A stretch of 64,000 nucleotides of DNA from Rotaria macrura. Taxonomy: Eukaryota > Rotifera > Eurotatoria > Philodinida > Philodinidae. Position 1 is the stretch's first letter; every line of letters starts with the position of its first letter. The translations under genes and the position numbers were made by a program. Shown here one piece after another: positions 61,820 to 64,000 of this stretch. The stretch is taken from NCBI GenBank assembly GCA_900239685.1, contig OENT01000808.1, forward strand, positions 1,718 to 65,717, in the 5' to 3' direction. The notes under the pieces were generated by a model. It ran no database searches. It saw nothing but the letters and a program-made list of their open reading frames with translations, and was not told the origin of the DNA.

Positions 61820-61832
61820 GGGTGTGGGTGTG
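61820..61832 (+). repeat. Telomere-like G-rich tract at the LINE breakpoint
   Basis: GGGTGTGGGTGTG follows the RT codons without a gap. A second, degenerate tract of the opposite sense (CACATCCACATCCACTCACA) lies 27 bases downstream at about 61859-61878, as if two tracts meet head to head. Confidence 0.75.
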
Positions 61833-61879
61833 ACTATGGTTTTCCAATCAGAGAAGACTCACATCCACATCCACTCACA

Positions 61880-63340
61880 AACCGTACGTTTCAGTTGTTT
61901 ATTGGATGTTGAGTTTCGCTGTTTTTTTTTCTTCGCTGATTAAATTGGGATGGTGTCGAAGAATTTCATGCGAATAACATTTTTCATTTCATTTCATCTC
62001 TCAATCAATGTTGACTTTAGATGATTCATGTTGAAAAATAAAATGCAGAAATACTTAAGTCACAACCAAAGTAATAAAAATTGGCTCACGATATTGTTGT
62101 GTGAAAGAAAAAATTCATCAAGTGAAGCTATTTTTGTGTTAATGTACATGCATATGCTTCAGTCTCGAACTCACAATTCAATGTTTTAGTTGGTCTATTC
62201 TATAACAATCATATTCAAGAGTAAACACACATTTAGAACAGATAAATTATGTTTTATTTTCATTCAATTAAGCAGAAATGATTTCAATATAAGCCGTATT
62301 ATATGTGTCAGTTAATTTACTCATCTTAATCGATTAAAGCATCAAAACAATACTCTTCGGCACAAATAAAACTTCCTCCATAATTGGGAAATTTATGTAG
62401 ACAGGAAGCAAACGATCCTCATCTGTCTAGACACTTTTCTGAATTTTCTATGACAAGGAAAGTACTTGTGACACTATTTTATTTGTTGTACATCTTCAAT
62501 ATAATTGTATGTTCAACAGATGGAAGGGGATGTTCATCGGTTCGATCCATGTATAAGTATAATATGCCTATAATTTAAAAAGATGAAGAAAAGAACCATT
62601 TAAAATATCCATTGATATCCCTAAAGAAGAAAAACATATCAGTTAAAATATTCACGTTCTGAAATACACTACTTTTAATTCTTGTCGCCAGTAATCTATG
62701 TTCGATTAGACTTCGTTTTTTCTGAGCAACACCGCTATTTCCAGGAAAGAGTAGATTAAGTACAATCATCAAACAGATTTCACCATATCTATATCAAGAT
62801 TTTGGACGTGTCATGAATTTCACTTCAAGATATTGATTCAAATCCACAGGAATTTTGCATTTCTTTGTTTCCAATAAACTACCGTTAATAAACCACATGG
62901 AAGACACTAACAGAAAAAGTTTTCGAATAAAATAATCAGATTTCATAAACGGCAAAGTTTGCTTTTTAATATTGAATGATATAAATCAAAATCAACTTAT
63001 AATAAGAAATGAATGTCTTTTTTCAACATTTCTCTATTTTTTCTCATTCTTATAATATCACAAGGTATTTGAAAATTTATCTGTTCTGAATTCATACAAA
63101 ATACTAAATTGAAAAGGGTGATTTTGTCTTCTATGATGTTTTCATTTAGTCTTCAGTAAATGTTCGTAAGTTCGATTTTTTTCCAAATGATCTATCGATG
63201 TTCTAATCTATTCAGACATGCATATCTATGAAGATATACCACTCTTTAAAAATTTTTAATGGATATTATGATTCAAATAGCACTTTAAAAATCGTATTTA
63301 CTGTTTACACCAAGGTCTATTTGACAAAATCTTTCTACAA
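61880..63340. other. No firm gene; possible signal-peptide exon at 62450-62578
   Basis: Mostly AT-rich. A plus-strand ATG at 62450 opens MTRKVLVTLFYLLYIFNIIV followed by CSTDGRGCSSVRSM, which looks like a signal peptide and the start of a small secreted protein. A donor-like GTATAAGT follows at about 62551, but no second exon was recognised. Otherwise nothing was seen. Confidence 0.3.
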
Positions 63341-63344
63341 TAGA

Positions 63345-64000
63345 GATGTGCAGGGTTACCCTACCCTGTCCTACCTCACCCTAACCTGCAGGGTATGCTT
63401 TTGAAGTGGTGGAGTACAATATGGTGGAAGTAAAAATCCAATAAAGTAAAGTTGAGTCAGAAAAAGAAAGAAATCATGAAAATTAAAGTACACGTATTCT
63501 TAGCTCAGTCGTTAAGAAGGTGACTGACTTCGAGCGGTATATCCCAACCATTACTCATGTGTAGAATAAACAAACCAACCGTAATTCAATCACAAAAACA
63601 CATTAGTATATTGTAATTATATAGTAATGATATAAGTTCGAACATCAGTGAAAACAATCGATTGTATTTCATTTGTTATTTCATTTGTTGTATTGTTTTC
63701 TTGGAATTCATGCTTTTTTACAACGATTTTTATTTGTAAATATGTCCTAAAAATTATCAAAAACTACGTAATATGGGAAAAAATGAGTCATTTTGATGAA
63801 TCTAAAAGCATGGCTGGTGATTCTGCGGAGTAAGGAAAAATAAGAATAATAAGCCATAAAGGTATTATAATGTAAAATTTACAGTGTAGAGTAGGGTAAA
63901 CAAATCTAAAATTTTGGCAGGTTAGGGTAGGGTAAGGGTGAAGAATTGTAGAAATTTTGCAGGGTAGGGTAGGGCAAATGGTAAAGAAAAATTCCTTTAT
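63345..64000. mobile_element. Element with GGGTA-rich inverted arms, running off the right edge
   Basis: The left block at 63353-63402 (CAGGGTTACCCTACCCTG, then CACCCTAACCTGCAGGGT) is answered by 63890-63980 with the inverse composition (GGTTAGGGTAGGGTAAGGG, GCAGGGTAGGGTAGGG). The right block is longer and holds three imperfect copies of GTAGGGTA. This resembles a foldback or non-autonomous transposon with GGGTA subterminal repeats. No termini or target duplication can be fixed because the window ends. The interior (63410-63885) has no recognised gene. Confidence 0.45.

Larger units (their letters stand above)
58373..61832 (+). mobile_element. Two-ORF non-LTR retrotransposon, 3'-truncated at a telomere-like tract
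   Basis: Nearly full-length 5' portion: a gag-like ORF1 with zinc knuckles, then ORF2 with endonuclease and RT. The organisation fits the Jockey/CR1 side of LINEs; the subterminal bdelloid element Hebe is a candidate relative but was not compared. The RT frame stops at FTLRRG (61820), where GGGTGTGGGTGTG begins, so the catalytic core, 3' end and tail are lost. The 5' end is placed at the first ORF1 ATG; the 5' UTR extends further left. Frameshifts, stops and a secondary insertion (61513-61682) make it inactive. Confidence 0.88.
59690..61832 (+). pseudogene. LINE ORF2 (AP endonuclease plus reverse transcriptase), truncated
   Basis: The AP-endonuclease opening INIMHCNVTSIKKNKDEIYA is at about 59710, then after a frameshift RQDRLGGGVLLAIRDNIKC, LILGDLNA (catalytic Asp-Asn motif) and EEKIDWILAS near 60235. 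A stop lies at about 60063. From 60099 to 61430 the frame is open through the linker and the RT N-terminal motifs SSPGLDNIHNRCLKN, SSYRPISLLSCTGKVLEKII and HQAGFRAHKST. After a stop it continues AVIFFDIKAAFDTAWFEGL. The frame resumes after the 61513-61682 insertion with IYKLFNLRVPHYFISYIISF and ends at TLRRG. The YADD box was never reached before truncation. Confidence 0.85.

Noticed and set aside
63500..63545. A-box-like TTAGCTCAGTCGTTAAGAAG
   Set aside because: No partner T arm or B box at the right distance; probably a tRNA-derived relic or chance.
1..64000. CRISPR arrays, operons, prokaryotic promoters or terminators
   Set aside because: The window is eukaryotic with spliced genes and TEs; no regularly spaced direct repeats with unique spacers were seen.

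Overview
The window is eukaryotic nuclear DNA and most likely comes from a bdelloid rotifer (Adineta/Rotaria type). The reasons are AT-rich sequence, genes split by many 45-65 bp GT-AG introns, VCBS/FG-GAP repeat proteins with an N-terminal membrane anchor, a decayed ADP-ribosyltransferase-TPR gene, a leucine-rich-repeat gene remnant, a telomere-associated type of Penelope-like element, and several short TGTGGG-type tracts matching the reported bdelloid telomere repeat. The species call is inference from gene content; no rRNA or mitochondrial marker is present.

Layout. 1-7.4 kb: palindromic direct repeat, a decayed LRR gene (+), one short telomere-like tract. 7.5-8.7 kb: intact single-exon acid lipase (+). 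11.4-18.1 kb: a complete 18-exon lysosomal alpha-mannosidase (-); the exons join in frame to 988 codons. Its sixth intron is swollen to 2.8 kb by two nested DNA transposons, the inner one carrying a FLYWCH zinc-finger remnant. 20.2-23.7 kb: two long foldback elements and four exons of an unrecognised gene (-). 25.6-27.2 kb: a broken Penelope-like reverse transcriptase cut off inside the RT domain and joined to a G-rich telomere-like tract. 28.2-32.1 kb: an ART-TPR pseudogene (+) interrupted by a 1.79-kb TA-flanked transposon and followed by a foldback element with a 10-bp target duplication. 37.0-38.1 kb: a 5'-truncated LINE whose broken end abuts a C-rich telomere-like tract.

38.4-50.5 kb: two VCBS/FG-GAP arrays (-). 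The distal array appears to be the third exon of a gene whose first two exons lie 4.4 kb upstream, across an intron holding a hAT-like element (8-bp TSD) and a foldback. 58.4-61.8 kb: a two-ORF LINE (gag-like zinc knuckles; endonuclease plus RT), interrupted by an insertion carrying a tRNA-like sequence with an 8-bp TSD, and cut off inside RT at another telomere-like tract. The remainder is largely featureless AT-rich DNA.

The region mixes a few intact host genes (mannosidase, lipase, probably the FG-GAP protein) with decayed genes and many mobile elements, as expected of a subtelomeric or TE-rich interval. Three retroelement breakpoints coincide with telomere-type repeats, suggesting past chromosome ends or end-healing events now internal.
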